A stretch of DNA of 64,000 nt from an uncultured Sedimentitalea sp. (GTDB lineage: Bacteria > Pseudomonadota > Alphaproteobacteria > Rhodobacterales > Rhodobacteraceae), in NCBI GenBank assembly GCA_947504115.1, contig CANNGH010000002.1, forward strand, positions 124,001 to 188,000, read 5' to 3'. The notes under the pieces are model-generated. The model did not search any database. It had not been told where the DNA came from and worked only from the letters and a program-made list of their open reading frames with translations. The translations under genes were made by a program, and so were the position numbers. Every line of letters starts with the position of its first letter. Within the stretch, counting starts at the first letter, position 1. Positions 1 through 11,303 of this stretch are shown in pieces.

Positions 1-16
1 GCCTGTAATTACAGGC
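1..16. promoter_or_regulatory. perfect 16-bp palindrome, possible operator
   Basis: GCCTGTAATTACAGGC is its own reverse complement. It lies about 100 bp before the first gene of a valine-degradation operon and is not followed by a T-run, so an operator fits better than an intrinsic terminator. The window begins here, so the upstream gene and any flanking bases of the site are unseen. No regulator is assigned. Confidence 0.35.
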
Positions 17-117
17 CCGCCCGTGCATTCGCATGTCAGTGGCACCGATCCTGCAAAACTGCTGCAAGGATTGGTGACTACACGAAAGTCCAGTTCGCCA
101 GCCGAAAGGACACAAGG

Positions 118-1260
118 ATGGATTTTGCACTCAGCGAGGAACAGACCGCGATTTTCGACATGGCCCGCGCCTTCGGGCAGGACGAAATCGCCCCCCATGC
201 CCGCCAGTGGGAGGCTGATGGGACCATCCCCAAGGCGCTCTGGCCCAAGGTGGGCGAATTGGGGTTCGGCGGCCTCTACGTGTCCGAGGAATCGGGCGGC
301 GCCGGGCTGACCCGTCTGGACGCGACGCTGGTCTTCGAAGCGCTGTCGATGGCCTGCCCCTCGGTCGCGGCGTTCCTGTCGATCCACAACATGTGCGCGC
401 GGATGCTCGACAGCTTTGCCGACGACGCGTTGAAGGCCCGGGTGCTGCCCGACGTGCTGAGCATGAACACGGTATTGTCCTATTGCCTGACCGAACCGGG
501 ATCTGGCAGCGATGCGGCGGCGCTGAAAACCCGCGCCGCGCGCAGCAATGACGGCTATGTGCTGAACGGCACCAAGGCGTTCATCTCCGGCGGCGGCTAT
601 TCCGACGCCTATCTGTGCATGGTGCGCACCGGCGAGGATGGGCCTAGGGGAATTTCCACGCTCTATGTCGAGGATGGCACGCCCGGCCTGTCCTTTGGCG
701 GGCTAGAGGACAAAATGGGCTGGCGCAGTCAGCCCACGGCGCAGGTGCAGTTCGACGATTGCCACGTCCCGGCGGAAAATCTGGTGGGCGAAGAGGGCAA
801 GGGGTTCCGCTATGCCATGGCGGGGCTGGATGGCGGGCGGCTGAATATCTCGGCCTGCAGCCTCGGCGGCGCTCAGGCGGCGCTGGACCTGACGCTGCAA
901 TATATGGGCGAGCGCAAGGCATTCGGGCAGAGCATCGACCAGTTCCAGGGGCTGCAATTCCGCCTCGCTGACATGGAAACCGAGCTTCAGGCGGCGCGCA
1001 CCTTCCTGCGGCAGGCGGCGTGGAAGCTGGACATTCAGGCCCCCGACGCCACCAAGTTCTGCGCCATGGCGAAGCGGTTCGTGACCGATACGGGCTCGAA
1101 GATCGTCGATCAATGCCTGCAACTGCATGGCGGATACGGCTATCTGGCCGATTACGGGATCGAAAAACTGGTCCGCGATCTGCGCGTGCACCAGATACTG
1201 GAAGGCACGAACGAAATCATGCGCGTGATCGTGGCGCGCGCATTGCTGGCCGAACGCTAA
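118..1260 (+). CDS. acyl-CoA dehydrogenase, probably isobutyryl-CoA dehydrogenase
   Basis: This is a soluble FAD enzyme that likely oxidises isobutyryl-CoA to methacrylyl-CoA in valine catabolism, passing electrons to ETF. The 380-residue length is normal for the family. Visible signatures are the substrate/FAD motif YCLTEPGSGSDAA around residue 120, the C-terminal LHGGYGY motif, and QILEGTNEIM near residue 360, where the catalytic glutamate of this family sits. The ATG follows an AAGGAC ribosome site. The next two genes encode a 3-hydroxyisobutyryl-CoA hydrolase-like protein and 3-hydroxyisobutyrate dehydrogenase, so the substrate is inferred from context. Short- or branched-chain alternatives cannot be excluded from sequence alone. 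Confidence 0.9.
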   Translation: MDFALSEEQTAIFDMARAFGQDEIAPHARQWEADGTIPKALWPKVGELGFGGLYVSEESGGAGLTRLDATLVFEALSMACPSVAAFLSIHNMCARMLDSFADDALKARVLPDVLSMNTVLSYCLTEPGSGSDAAALKTRAARSNDGYVLNGTKAFISGGGYSDAYLCMVRTGEDGPRGISTLYVEDGTPGLSFGGLEDKMGWRSQPTAQVQFDDCHVPAENLVGEEGKGFRYAMAGLDGGRLNISACSLGGAQAALDLTLQYMGERKAFGQSIDQFQGLQFRLADMETELQAARTFLRQAAWKLDIQAPDATKFCAMAKRFVTDTGSKIVDQCLQLHGGYGYLADYGIEKLVRDLRVHQILEGTNEIMRVIVARALLAER

Positions 1261-1274
1261 AAAAGGGGGCGCGC

Positions 1275-2330
1275 ATGTCCGACATCGAAATCCGCAAGAC
1301 CGGGCGCGCGGGTCGCATCACCCTGACCCGGCCCGAGGCGCTGAACGCGCTGACCTATGAGATGTGTCTGGCCATCCACGCCGCCCTTGAAGACTGGCGC
1401 GCGGATAGCGGCGTCGATCTGGTGGTGATCGACGCCCTTGGCGACCGCGCGTTCTGCGCCGGGGGCGACATAGCCGACATGTACCGCTCGGGGACGAACG
1501 GGGATTACGATTACGGGCGACGGTTCTGGCGCGATGAATACCGCATGAACGCGGCAATTGCGGAATATGAAAAACCCATCGTCAGCTTCATGCAGGGTTT
1601 CGTCATGGGCGGCGGCGTCGGCATCGGCTGTCACGGCTCGCACCGGATCTTGGACACCGACACGCGCATGGCCATGCCGGAAACCGGCATCGGGCTGGTC
1701 CCGGATGTGGGCGGAACCTATCTGCTGGCGCGCGCGCCGGGTCGTGTTGGGGAATATCTGGGGCTGACGGGCGCACGGATGGACCCCGACGACGCGATTC
1801 GCGCCGGTTTCGCCGACATGTTCATTCCGCGCACGGAGTGGCTGACCTTGATCGACGAACTGGAACGCGGCGGCGATACGGCCTGTCTCACCCCTTCGCT
1901 GCAGGACCCGCCGCCCGGGGTGCTGCGCACCGAGCGCGAGATGATCGACCGGCTGTTCGGCAGCGCGACGCTGACCGATATTGCCACCGCCCTGCGCGCC
2001 GAGACGCAGGATTTCGGGCAGACGACCCTTGACGCGATGCAGCGCAATTCGCCGCTGTCGATGGCCTGCGCCCTGGCCATGGTGCGCGACCTTCGCACAC
2101 AGGGCACCACGATGCGGGCGGCGCTGCGGCAGGAATACCGTTTCACCTGGCGGGCGATGGAACGGGGCGATTTTCTCGAAGGTATCCGTGCCGCGATCAT
2201 CGACAAGGACCGCCAGCCGCGTTGGCGCCATGCGGGCATGGACGTGCCCGAACAGGCGGTCGCGGCGATGCTGGCCCCGCTGGACGAGGACGAGTTGACA
2301 TTCACCACGACGGAAGGGACGGCATCATGA
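1275..2330 (+). CDS. enoyl-CoA hydratase/isomerase family, probable 3-hydroxyisobutyryl-CoA hydrolase
   Basis: A crotonase-fold protein of 351 residues, close to the length of 3-hydroxyisobutyryl-CoA hydrolases and longer than simple enoyl-CoA hydratases. AFCAGGDI near residue 65 contributes to the oxyanion hole. MPETGIGLVPDVGG near residue 135 carries the Glu and Asp expected for the hydrolase branch. It would release free 3-hydroxyisobutyrate for the next enzyme. The ORF track starts further upstream inside the preceding gene; I chose the ATG at 1275, which sits 14 bp after the previous stop behind an AAGGGGG site. It overlaps the next gene by ATGA, so translation is probably coupled. Confidence 0.88.
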   Translation: MSDIEIRKTGRAGRITLTRPEALNALTYEMCLAIHAALEDWRADSGVDLVVIDALGDRAFCAGGDIADMYRSGTNGDYDYGRRFWRDEYRMNAAIAEYEKPIVSFMQGFVMGGGVGIGCHGSHRILDTDTRMAMPETGIGLVPDVGGTYLLARAPGRVGEYLGLTGARMDPDDAIRAGFADMFIPRTEWLTLIDELERGGDTACLTPSLQDPPPGVLRTEREMIDRLFGSATLTDIATALRAETQDFGQTTLDAMQRNSPLSMACALAMVRDLRTQGTTMRAALRQEYRFTWRAMERGDFLEGIRAAIIDKDRQPRWRHAGMDVPEQAVAAMLAPLDEDELTFTTTEGTAS

Positions 2331-3199
2331 AAATCGGGTTCATCGGACTGGGCAATATGGGCGCGCCCATGGCCGCCAATCTGGCCAATGCCGGGCACGA
2401 CGTCACCGGGTTCGACATGGCCGAGGTTTCGGTCGAAGGCGTGACGATGGCCGAATCGGCCGCAGCGGCGGCGAAGGGGGCCGAGGTCGTCATCACCATG
2501 CTGCCCAACGGCGACATCCTGCGCGCCGTCGCCGCCGAAGTGATCCCGGCCATGGAGGCGGGCGCCGCCTTTGTCGATTGCTCTACGGTCGATGTGGACA
2601 GCGCCCGCGACGTGGCGCAGCAGGCCGAACAGGCCGGGTTGCTGGCCGTCGATGCACCGGTTTCCGGCGGGATCGGCGGCGCGTCGGGCGGCACGCTGAC
2701 CTTCATGGCGGGCGGTTCGGACGCGGCATTTGCCCGCGCCGAGCCTCTGTTCGACATCATGGGCCAGAAGGCCGTGCATTGCGGAGAGGCCGGGGCCGGA
2801 CAGGCGGCCAAGATCTGCAACAACATGATACTGGGCGCCACCATGATCGTCACCTGCGAGGCGTTCGCGCTGGCCGACAAGCTGGGGCTGGACCGGCAGA
2901 AGATGTTCGACGTGGTGTCGACCTCTTCGGGCTATTCGTGGTCGATGAACGCCTATTGTCCCGCGCCCGGTGTCGGGCCGACCTCGCCCGCCGACAACGG
3001 CTATAAACCCGGCTTCGCCGCCGACCTGATGCTCAAGGATCTGCGCCTGGCGCAGCAGGCCGCCGCAAGCGCCGATGCCGACACGCCGATGGGCGAACTG
3101 GCGCAGCGCCTTTACGCGCAATTCGTCGAGAACGAGGACGGCAAGGGTCGCGATTTCAGCGCCATGCTGCCCCGGTTCGAAAAGCGCGGGCGCAGCTGA
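2327..3199 (+). CDS. mmsB: 3-hydroxyisobutyrate dehydrogenase
   Basis: This NAD-dependent enzyme oxidises 3-hydroxyisobutyrate to methylmalonate semialdehyde. The protein has 290 residues. The N-terminal Rossmann motif GLGNMGAPMAANL, the substrate-binding DAPVSGG near residue 115, and the GAGQAAKICNN segment near residue 165 with the catalytic lysine are all present. It completes a three-step block with the two genes upstream. The methylmalonate semialdehyde dehydrogenase expected next (mmsA) is not downstream and may lie before the window. The start ATG overlaps the upstream stop as ATGA; the longer track ORF begins inside the neighbour. Confidence 0.92.
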   Translation: MKIGFIGLGNMGAPMAANLANAGHDVTGFDMAEVSVEGVTMAESAAAAAKGAEVVITMLPNGDILRAVAAEVIPAMEAGAAFVDCSTVDVDSARDVAQQAEQAGLLAVDAPVSGGIGGASGGTLTFMAGGSDAAFARAEPLFDIMGQKAVHCGEAGAGQAAKICNNMILGATMIVTCEAFALADKLGLDRQKMFDVVSTSSGYSWSMNAYCPAPGVGPTSPADNGYKPGFAADLMLKDLRLAQQAAASADADTPMGELAQRLYAQFVENEDGKGRDFSAMLPRFEKRGRS

Positions 3200-3233
3200 A
3201 CGCCCTGCCCCTTCAGCACGGCGGGAACCGCTT

Positions 3234-3273
3234 CGGCCCCGGTGGCGTTGTCTCCGAAACCGGGGCCGGTTTT
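3234..3273 (+). terminator. hairpin after mmsB, probable terminator
   Basis: Perfect 10-bp inverted repeat CGGCCCCGGT / ACCGGGGCCG with a 15-nt loop, followed by GTTTTG. It lies between the mmsB stop and the next GTG start, consistent with the end of the valine operon. The T-run is short, so termination may be partial. Confidence 0.5.
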
Positions 3274-3290
3274 GGCGGGGGACATCAAAC

Positions 3291-4382
3291 GTGAACGCAG
3301 CCGAGCGTCTTTACGCGCCCATCATGGGCATTTTCATCATTCTGCTTGTGCAAATCATGCTGTGGGGCGCGAATTTCCTGATTCCGCTCACGGCCGCGAT
3401 TCTGGCCTATCTGGTATTCAATCGCCCCCGCCGATGGCTGCGCCGGCTGGGTCTACCGGACATGGTGATCGCCGCGCTGTTCACCACGTTGCTGTTCGTG
3501 CTGTTCGGCGTCGCCGTGATCTGGTTCGCCGAGCCGGTCACCAATTTCGTGCAGGATCTGCCCCGGCTCCTGCGCGAGGTTCAGGCGACAGTATCCGGAC
3601 CGGATGGCGCGCTTTCGGCGGTCAGCGAGGCCGCGAAAGCGGTCGACGACGCGGTCGACGGTGCCAAGGAAAAAGGCGCGATGGAGGTCGAGGTGGTTGA
3701 AGGATCATCCGCGACCCTGACCTTCATGTCCTTGGCTCCGCGACTGGTCAGCCAGGTCATATTCGCGATCTTCATGACGTTCTTCTTGATCGCGTCGGGA
3801 GATTTCTTCGTCCAGCGCATGGTCGAAAGCATGGAATCCTTCAGCGACAAGCGCCGCGCCGTGCAGGTGGTCCACCATATCGAGGACCGTCTGGGCCGGT
3901 ATCTGGGCAGCATCGCGCTGATCAATGCGGGGCTCGGGATGGCCATCGGCGGGGCGATGGTCTTATGGGGCATGCCGAACGCGCTGGCCATCGGGCTGAT
4001 GGGATTCGTTCTTAATTTCGTCCCGTTTCTGGGTGCGGTCATGGGCGCGACGATTGCAGGTTTCGTCGCCTTCGTGAGCTTCGGAGAAATCTGGGGCGCG
4101 ATCGGCGTCTTTGCAACCTACATGGCGCTAACCTCGATCGAAGGGCAATTGGTGACGCCGATGCTGGTGTCACGCCGGATGCGGCTGAACACGCCGGTTC
4201 TGTTCCTCGTCGTGGCTTTTTTCGCTTACATCTGGTCGGTCGTGGGAATGGTGGTGGCCGTGCCGATCCTGATCGTGGCCAAGACCGTCTGCGATGAAAT
4301 CAAGGGGCTGCAACGCATCGGTCACTTTCTGGGCGACAGCAACGACGAGACCTTGCGCGAGCGCCGCGCACGTATGGAGTAG
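3291..4382 (+). CDS. AI-2E family transporter (PerM/YhhT-like permease)
   Basis: A 363-residue inner-membrane protein with paired hydrophobic segments at the N-terminus (GIFIILLVQIMLWG, LIPLTAAILAYLVF, MVIAALFTTLLFVLFGVAVIW), a long soluble stretch at about residues 90-150, then further helices (LVSQVIFAIFMTFFLIASG and the C-terminal cluster around VLFLVVAFFAYIWSVVGMVVAVPIL). This layout is typical of the AI-2E exporter/permease family, whose true substrates are mostly unknown. I chose the GTG at 3291 because the protein then begins just before the first membrane helix; the track ORF extends upstream through the terminator-like hairpin. An ATG at 3324 is a possible alternative. Confidence 0.82.
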   Translation: MNAAERLYAPIMGIFIILLVQIMLWGANFLIPLTAAILAYLVFNRPRRWLRRLGLPDMVIAALFTTLLFVLFGVAVIWFAEPVTNFVQDLPRLLREVQATVSGPDGALSAVSEAAKAVDDAVDGAKEKGAMEVEVVEGSSATLTFMSLAPRLVSQVIFAIFMTFFLIASGDFFVQRMVESMESFSDKRRAVQVVHHIEDRLGRYLGSIALINAGLGMAIGGAMVLWGMPNALAIGLMGFVLNFVPFLGAVMGATIAGFVAFVSFGEIWGAIGVFATYMALTSIEGQLVTPMLVSRRMRLNTPVLFLVVAFFAYIWSVVGMVVAVPILIVAKTVCDEIKGLQRIGHFLGDSNDETLRERRARME

Positions 4383-4404
4383 CATCGCAGCCAGAGAACA
4401 GCGC

Positions 4405-7263
<2,859 letters not shown>

Positions 7264-7328
7264 GATGCCCCCGGGAATGCAGGGTTAACAGATAAAGCGT
7301 GTTGTCCGAGTCTCCAACCCGAAAAGCG

Positions 7329-7343
7329 GAACGCAACCGGAAC
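7329..7343 (-). promoter_or_regulatory. LexA box (GTTC-N7-GTTC) before uvrA
   Basis: The plus strand reads GAAC-GCAACCG-GAAC, which is GTTC-N7-GTTC on the uvrA strand. This direct repeat is the established LexA operator form of Rhodobacter and other alphaproteobacteria. It lies 66-80 bp before the uvrA start codon and within the divergent gap shared with the DUF488 gene. Confidence 0.75.
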
Positions 7344-7402
7344 ATGGGCGGTTGCCGGCTTTTGCCCAAGGGCTAGATCACATCGGACAGGAGGATGCAG
7401 CC

Positions 7403-7753
7403 ATGGATATAAGAACGCAACGCGCCTATGACGACCCCAACCGCGATGATGGTTACCGGATTCTCGTGGACCGGCTGTGGCCGCGCGGGGTCGCCAAGGA
7501 GGATCTGAACCTTGACGAATGGAACAAGGACCTGGCCCCGAGCGACGATCTGCGCAAATGGTTCGACCACGACCCCGACAAGTGGGACGAGTTTCAGGAC
7601 CGTTACCGCAAGGAGCTGGACAAGCAGACCGAAGCGGTGAACGACCTGTTGAAACACGTCAGAAAGGGCCGCGTCACGCTGGTGTTCGGCGCCAAGGACG
7701 AAGAGCACAGCAACGCCGAGGTGCTGCGGGATTACCTGCGTGAAAAGGCCTGA
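7403..7753 (+). CDS. DUF488 family protein (YeaO-like)
   Basis: A small 116-residue soluble protein of the DUF488/YeaO family, whose function is not established. The family signature is visible as ILVDRLWPRGV near residue 20 and VTLVFGAKDEEHSNAEVL near the C-terminus. The ATG at 7403 has a clean GACAGGAGG site 10 bases upstream; the track start at 7352 is less likely. It is divergent from uvrA, and convergent with lpdA across only 6 bases. Confidence 0.85.
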   Translation: MDIRTQRAYDDPNRDDGYRILVDRLWPRGVAKEDLNLDEWNKDLAPSDDLRKWFDHDPDKWDEFQDRYRKELDKQTEAVNDLLKHVRKGRVTLVFGAKDEEHSNAEVLRDYLREKA

Positions 7754-7759
7754 AAGCCA

Positions 7760-9154
7760 TCACATGTGAATGACGCGCCCATAGGCGTCGAGCACCGATT
7801 CATGCATCATTTCCGACAGGGTTGGATGCGGGAAGACGGTGTTCATCAGGTCTTCCTCGGTGGTCTCCAGCGTGCGCCCTACGACATAGCCCTGGATCAG
7901 TTCGGTCACCTCGGCGCCGACCATGTGTGCGCCCAGCAATTCGCCGGTTTTCGCGTCGAACACGGTCTTGACCATGCCTTCGGTTTCGCCAAGCGCGATG
8001 GCCTTGCCGTTGCCGATGAAGGGAAAACGCCCGACCTTGATCTCGTATCCCAGTTCCTTGGCCTTCGCCTCGCTATAGCCGACCGAGGCCACCTGCGGCT
8101 GGCAATAGGTGCAGCCGGCGATGCTTTCGGGTTTGACGGGATGCGGATTCTGCCCGGCAATCAGTTCGGCCACCATCACGCCCTCGTGGCTGGCCTTGTG
8201 CGCCAGCCAGGGCGCGCCGGCGACATCGCCGATGGCATACAACCCCTCGACCCCGGTGCGGCAATATTCATCGGTCAGCACATGGGTGCGGTCGATCTTG
8301 ACGCCCAGTTTCTCCAGCCCCAGCCCCTCGGTATTGCCGACGATGCCGACGGCGGAAATCACCGTGTCGAAATCGAGCTTTTCCGTCTTGCCGCCGCTTT
8401 CGATATGCGCGGTCACCTTGCCCTTGGCGCGATCCAGCTTCTTGACGCTGGCCTTTTCCAGGATAGTCATGCCCTGCTTGACGAACTGCTTTCTGGCAAA
8501 GGCGGAAATCTCGGCATCCTCGACCGGCAGGATGCGGTCCATCACCTCGACCACGGTGGTGTCGGCGCCCAGCGTGTTGTAAAAACTGGCGAATTCGATC
8601 CCGATGGCGCCCGAGCCGATCACCAGCAGTTTCTTGGGCATCCGCTTGGGTTGCAGCGCGTGGCGGTAGGTCCAGACCAGATCGCCGTCGGCCTCGAGTC
8701 CGGGCAATTCGCGGGCGCGGGCACCGGTGGCCAGAACGATGTTCTTCGCTGTCAGCTCTTCGCTGCCCTTGTCGGTCTTGAAGCTGACGCGGCCCTTGGC
8801 GGGGATCGTCGCCTCGCCCATGAAAACGGTGATCTTGTTCTTCTTCATCAGATGACCGATGCCGCCCGACAATTGCCCGGCCACCTTGCGCGAGCGTTTC
8901 ACGACGCCGTCCAGATCGTAACCGGGCTTGTCGGCCTTCAGCCCGAATTCCTCCGCCCGTTCGATCAGGTGGAACACCTCGGCGCTACGCAGCATCGCCT
9001 TGGTCGGGATGCAGCCCCAGTTCAGGCAGATACCGCCCAGGTTTTCCCGCTCGATTATGGCGACGCTCATCCCCAGTTGCGCGGCGCGGATCGCGGCCAC
9101 ATAGCCGCCCGGACCGGCCCCGATCACGATCAGGTCAAAGGATTTGCTTGCCAT
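7760..9154 (-). CDS. lpdA: dihydrolipoyl dehydrogenase (E3)
   Basis: This FAD enzyme reoxidises the dihydrolipoyl groups of 2-oxoacid dehydrogenase complexes with NAD+. It has 464 residues. The N-terminal FAD motif GAGPGGYVAAIRAAQLG, the redox disulfide GGICLNWGCIPTKAML near residue 40, the NAD motif GSGAIGIEFASFY near 180, and the C-terminal HPTLSE motif carrying the catalytic His are all present. It is not next to the pdhABC genes at 25.6-29.3 kb. It could serve PDH, OGDH or a branched-chain complex; sequence does not decide. Confidence 0.95.
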   Translation of the reverse strand: MASKSFDLIVIGAGPGGYVAAIRAAQLGMSVAIIERENLGGICLNWGCIPTKAMLRSAEVFHLIERAEEFGLKADKPGYDLDGVVKRSRKVAGQLSGGIGHLMKKNKITVFMGEATIPAKGRVSFKTDKGSEELTAKNIVLATGARARELPGLEADGDLVWTYRHALQPKRMPKKLLVIGSGAIGIEFASFYNTLGADTTVVEVMDRILPVEDAEISAFARKQFVKQGMTILEKASVKKLDRAKGKVTAHIESGGKTEKLDFDTVISAVGIVGNTEGLGLEKLGVKIDRTHVLTDEYCRTGVEGLYAIGDVAGAPWLAHKASHEGVMVAELIAGQNPHPVKPESIAGCTYCQPQVASVGYSEAKAKELGYEIKVGRFPFIGNGKAIALGETEGMVKTVFDAKTGELLGAHMVGAEVTELIQGYVVGRTLETTEEDLMNTVFPHPTLSEMMHESVLDAYGRVIHM

Positions 9155-9235
9155 GTCGATATGTCCCCGGCGGTAAAACTGGTTCCGTGGTAAACCAGTT
9201 TCGCATCGGCATCAACGCCGAGCGAGGTCACCCGA

Positions 9236-9814
9236 TCACGCCGCCTTTTTCAGTTTCCGAACCGTCTGGCTATAGCCGCCGGATTCCAGGTACTCGGCTT
9301 CTTCGGGTGTAGTGGCACGATCCAGCGCATCGTTGCGATAGGGGAAGCGGCCGAATTCGCGGATCACCTCGCGATGGGCGCGGGCATGCAACATGTTGTC
9401 CGCACCGGTTTCGGGCATCCGGTCGATGATCAGGCGCACGCAGCGGTCCTGATCGCACAGGTTCTCGGAATGCATCAGCGGCAGGTAAAAGAACTGCCGT
9501 TCCGGTTCGGCGATGCGTCTGTCCCAGCCTTTCGCGATGGCAAGCTTGGTCGCCGCCAGCGCCAGACGGTCGGTGGCGAACGCCTTACCCGAGCCGCGAA
9601 ACATGTTGCGCGGAAACTGGTCGGTCAGGATGATGAAGGCCAGCTTGCCGCGCGCATCGACCATCCAGTCGCCCAACCGGCCATCGCGCGCCTCGTTCCA
9701 GGTGGATTCGAAACGGTCGCGGATGTCGCGATCGAACGCCGCGTCCTGTTCGTACCAACGACTTGGGCCGGCCTCGTCCAGCCAGAAACTCAATACGTCC
9801 TCAGGACCAACCAT
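9236..9814 (-). CDS. DUF924 family protein
   Basis: A 192-residue soluble protein of the DUF924 family, which is predicted to have an all-helical TPR-like fold and has no settled function. Typical family segments are VLSFWLDEAGPSRWY at the N-terminus, LTDQFPRNMFRGSGKAF near residue 65, and FFYLPLMHSE near 115. I chose the ATG at 9814, which has a GTGGAG site 10 bases upstream; the track ORF is about 90 residues longer and its extra N-terminus is low-complexity Arg-rich. It lies between lpdA and the MFS gene on the same strand. Confidence 0.85.
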   Translation of the reverse strand: MVGPEDVLSFWLDEAGPSRWYEQDAAFDRDIRDRFESTWNEARDGRLGDWMVDARGKLAFIILTDQFPRNMFRGSGKAFATDRLALAATKLAIAKGWDRRIAEPERQFFYLPLMHSENLCDQDRCVRLIIDRMPETGADNMLHARAHREVIREFGRFPYRNDALDRATTPEEAEYLESGGYSQTVRKLKKAA

Positions 9815-9920
9815 CGGTCTGCTCCACTCTTCACGGCCCACCTGCGTCTTGACTGTGGGACGGAACGCATGCGGGTTACAATCACAAATTGCGACAGCGG
9901 CGACATAATGCGTATCGTCT

Positions 9921-11198
9921 TCAGGCCGCAGCGGGCGAATCGGGATCGTCCTCGTCCTGTCCGGCCTCGATGGCGACCTCCTGCGCCAGTTCCAGCGCGA
10001 CCTGCGTCGCCGCTGGATACATCTGCGCCATGTGGCCGGTTTCCGACACCGGCACCGATGGGCGCCGCGTGGCGCGCCACGCAGCATAAAGCGCCAGTGC
10101 GAACAGCAATATCGCGATGTAAAGGAAGAACCCGGATGGCCCGAACACGTTGTCCCCCATCAACCAGCCGGTGATCAGCGGCCCCGCGATGGCCCCCAAT
10201 CCGTTGATGAAGACGAGGCCCCCCGACGCGGCGGCCATGTCTTCATTGTCCAGATAATCGTTGGTATAGGCGATCAGCAGGGAATAAAGCGGGTTGCTCA
10301 GCCCTCCGATCAGGAAGGCGGCAAGCAGCAGCATCCCGTATTGTCCGCCCAGAAGCATCCCGACCATCGAGCCGACACCGGCGACGCCGGCCACTCCCAT
10401 GATCAGCGCCCGCCGGTCCATCCGGTCCGACATCCAGCCCAGAGGATACTGGATCACCGTCGCACCGATATAGAACGTGGCGACAAAGATCGAGATCTGC
10501 ACCAGACTGAGCCCGATCCGCGCCCCGTAGACCGCGCTCATTCCGAACTGGGCCGCGAACACGCCGCCCAGGAGGAACATGCCGACGATACCCAGCGGCG
10601 ATGTCTGGTAGAGCTTCTTCAAAGTCATCGGTTTGGTCGTGTCGAAAGCCGGCGTCGGGCTGATCGACAGCAGGATCGGGCCAAAGGACACCGAAATCAG
10701 CACCGAGGCGATGACGAAGGTTTCATATCCCGCCGGATCGCCCACCAGCAGCAGTCCCTGTGCACTGACGATGCCGATCATCTGCACCATCATGTAAAGC
10801 GACAGCGCCTTGCCGCGGTTGCGGTTGTCGGCGGCATTGTTCAGCCAGCTTTCCGCGGTGACGTAAACGCCCGAAAAGCAGAACCCGATGATCACCCGCC
10901 CCAGCGACCAGGCGACAGGGTTGGTAAAGGCGGGATAAAGGATCATCACCGCCGAGATGAACGAGGCCAATGCCGCGAACACCCGCACATGCCCGACCCG
11001 GCGGATCATCTCGGGGGCCATGCGCGAGCCGCCGAGGAAGCCGAGGAAATAGGCCGACATGACGAAGGACATTTGCAGCGTCGTAAAGCCTTCGATCTCG
11101 CCGCGCACGCCCAGCAGGGTGCCTTGCAGGCCGTTGCCCACCATCAAAAGCCCCATTCCCAGAAGCAGCGCCCACGCGCTTGACAGAACCTGCAGCAT
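9921..11198 (-). CDS. MFS transporter, YcaD-like
   Basis: A 425-residue major facilitator protein with about twelve hydrophobic helices. The first begins at once (MLQVLSSAWALLLGMGLLMVG). The conserved loop after helix two contains GGSRMAPEMIRRVGHVRVF, and the loop after helix eight contains GWMSDRMDRRALIM, the usual charged MFS loops. The overall look is that of the YcaD group, with no known substrate. A tail after the last helix is acidic and ends DEDDPDSPAAA. The ATG at 11198 has a GGAAAGG site; the longer track ORF adds 28 hydrophilic residues that I do not accept. Confidence 0.88.
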   Translation of the reverse strand: MLQVLSSAWALLLGMGLLMVGNGLQGTLLGVRGEIEGFTTLQMSFVMSAYFLGFLGGSRMAPEMIRRVGHVRVFAALASFISAVMILYPAFTNPVAWSLGRVIIGFCFSGVYVTAESWLNNAADNRNRGKALSLYMMVQMIGIVSAQGLLLVGDPAGYETFVIASVLISVSFGPILLSISPTPAFDTTKPMTLKKLYQTSPLGIVGMFLLGGVFAAQFGMSAVYGARIGLSLVQISIFVATFYIGATVIQYPLGWMSDRMDRRALIMGVAGVAGVGSMVGMLLGGQYGMLLLAAFLIGGLSNPLYSLLIAYTNDYLDNEDMAAASGGLVFINGLGAIAGPLITGWLMGDNVFGPSGFFLYIAILLFALALYAAWRATRRPSVPVSETGHMAQMYPAATQVALELAQEVAIEAGQDEDDPDSPAAA

Positions 11199-11303
11199 TG
11201 TCTTGCCTTTCCTTCGGCCCGGCGTGAGTTTCGGTTCGTCCTGACATCGCCAATGATGGCGGGTCGCCCTTGGGCGCGACAAACCCGAGTCGCTTTTGCG
11301 ACC

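Noticed and set aside
7766-9193. 475-codon ORF antisense to lpdA
   Set aside because: Shadow of lpdA; His/Gln/Gly-rich reverse-frame translation without domains.
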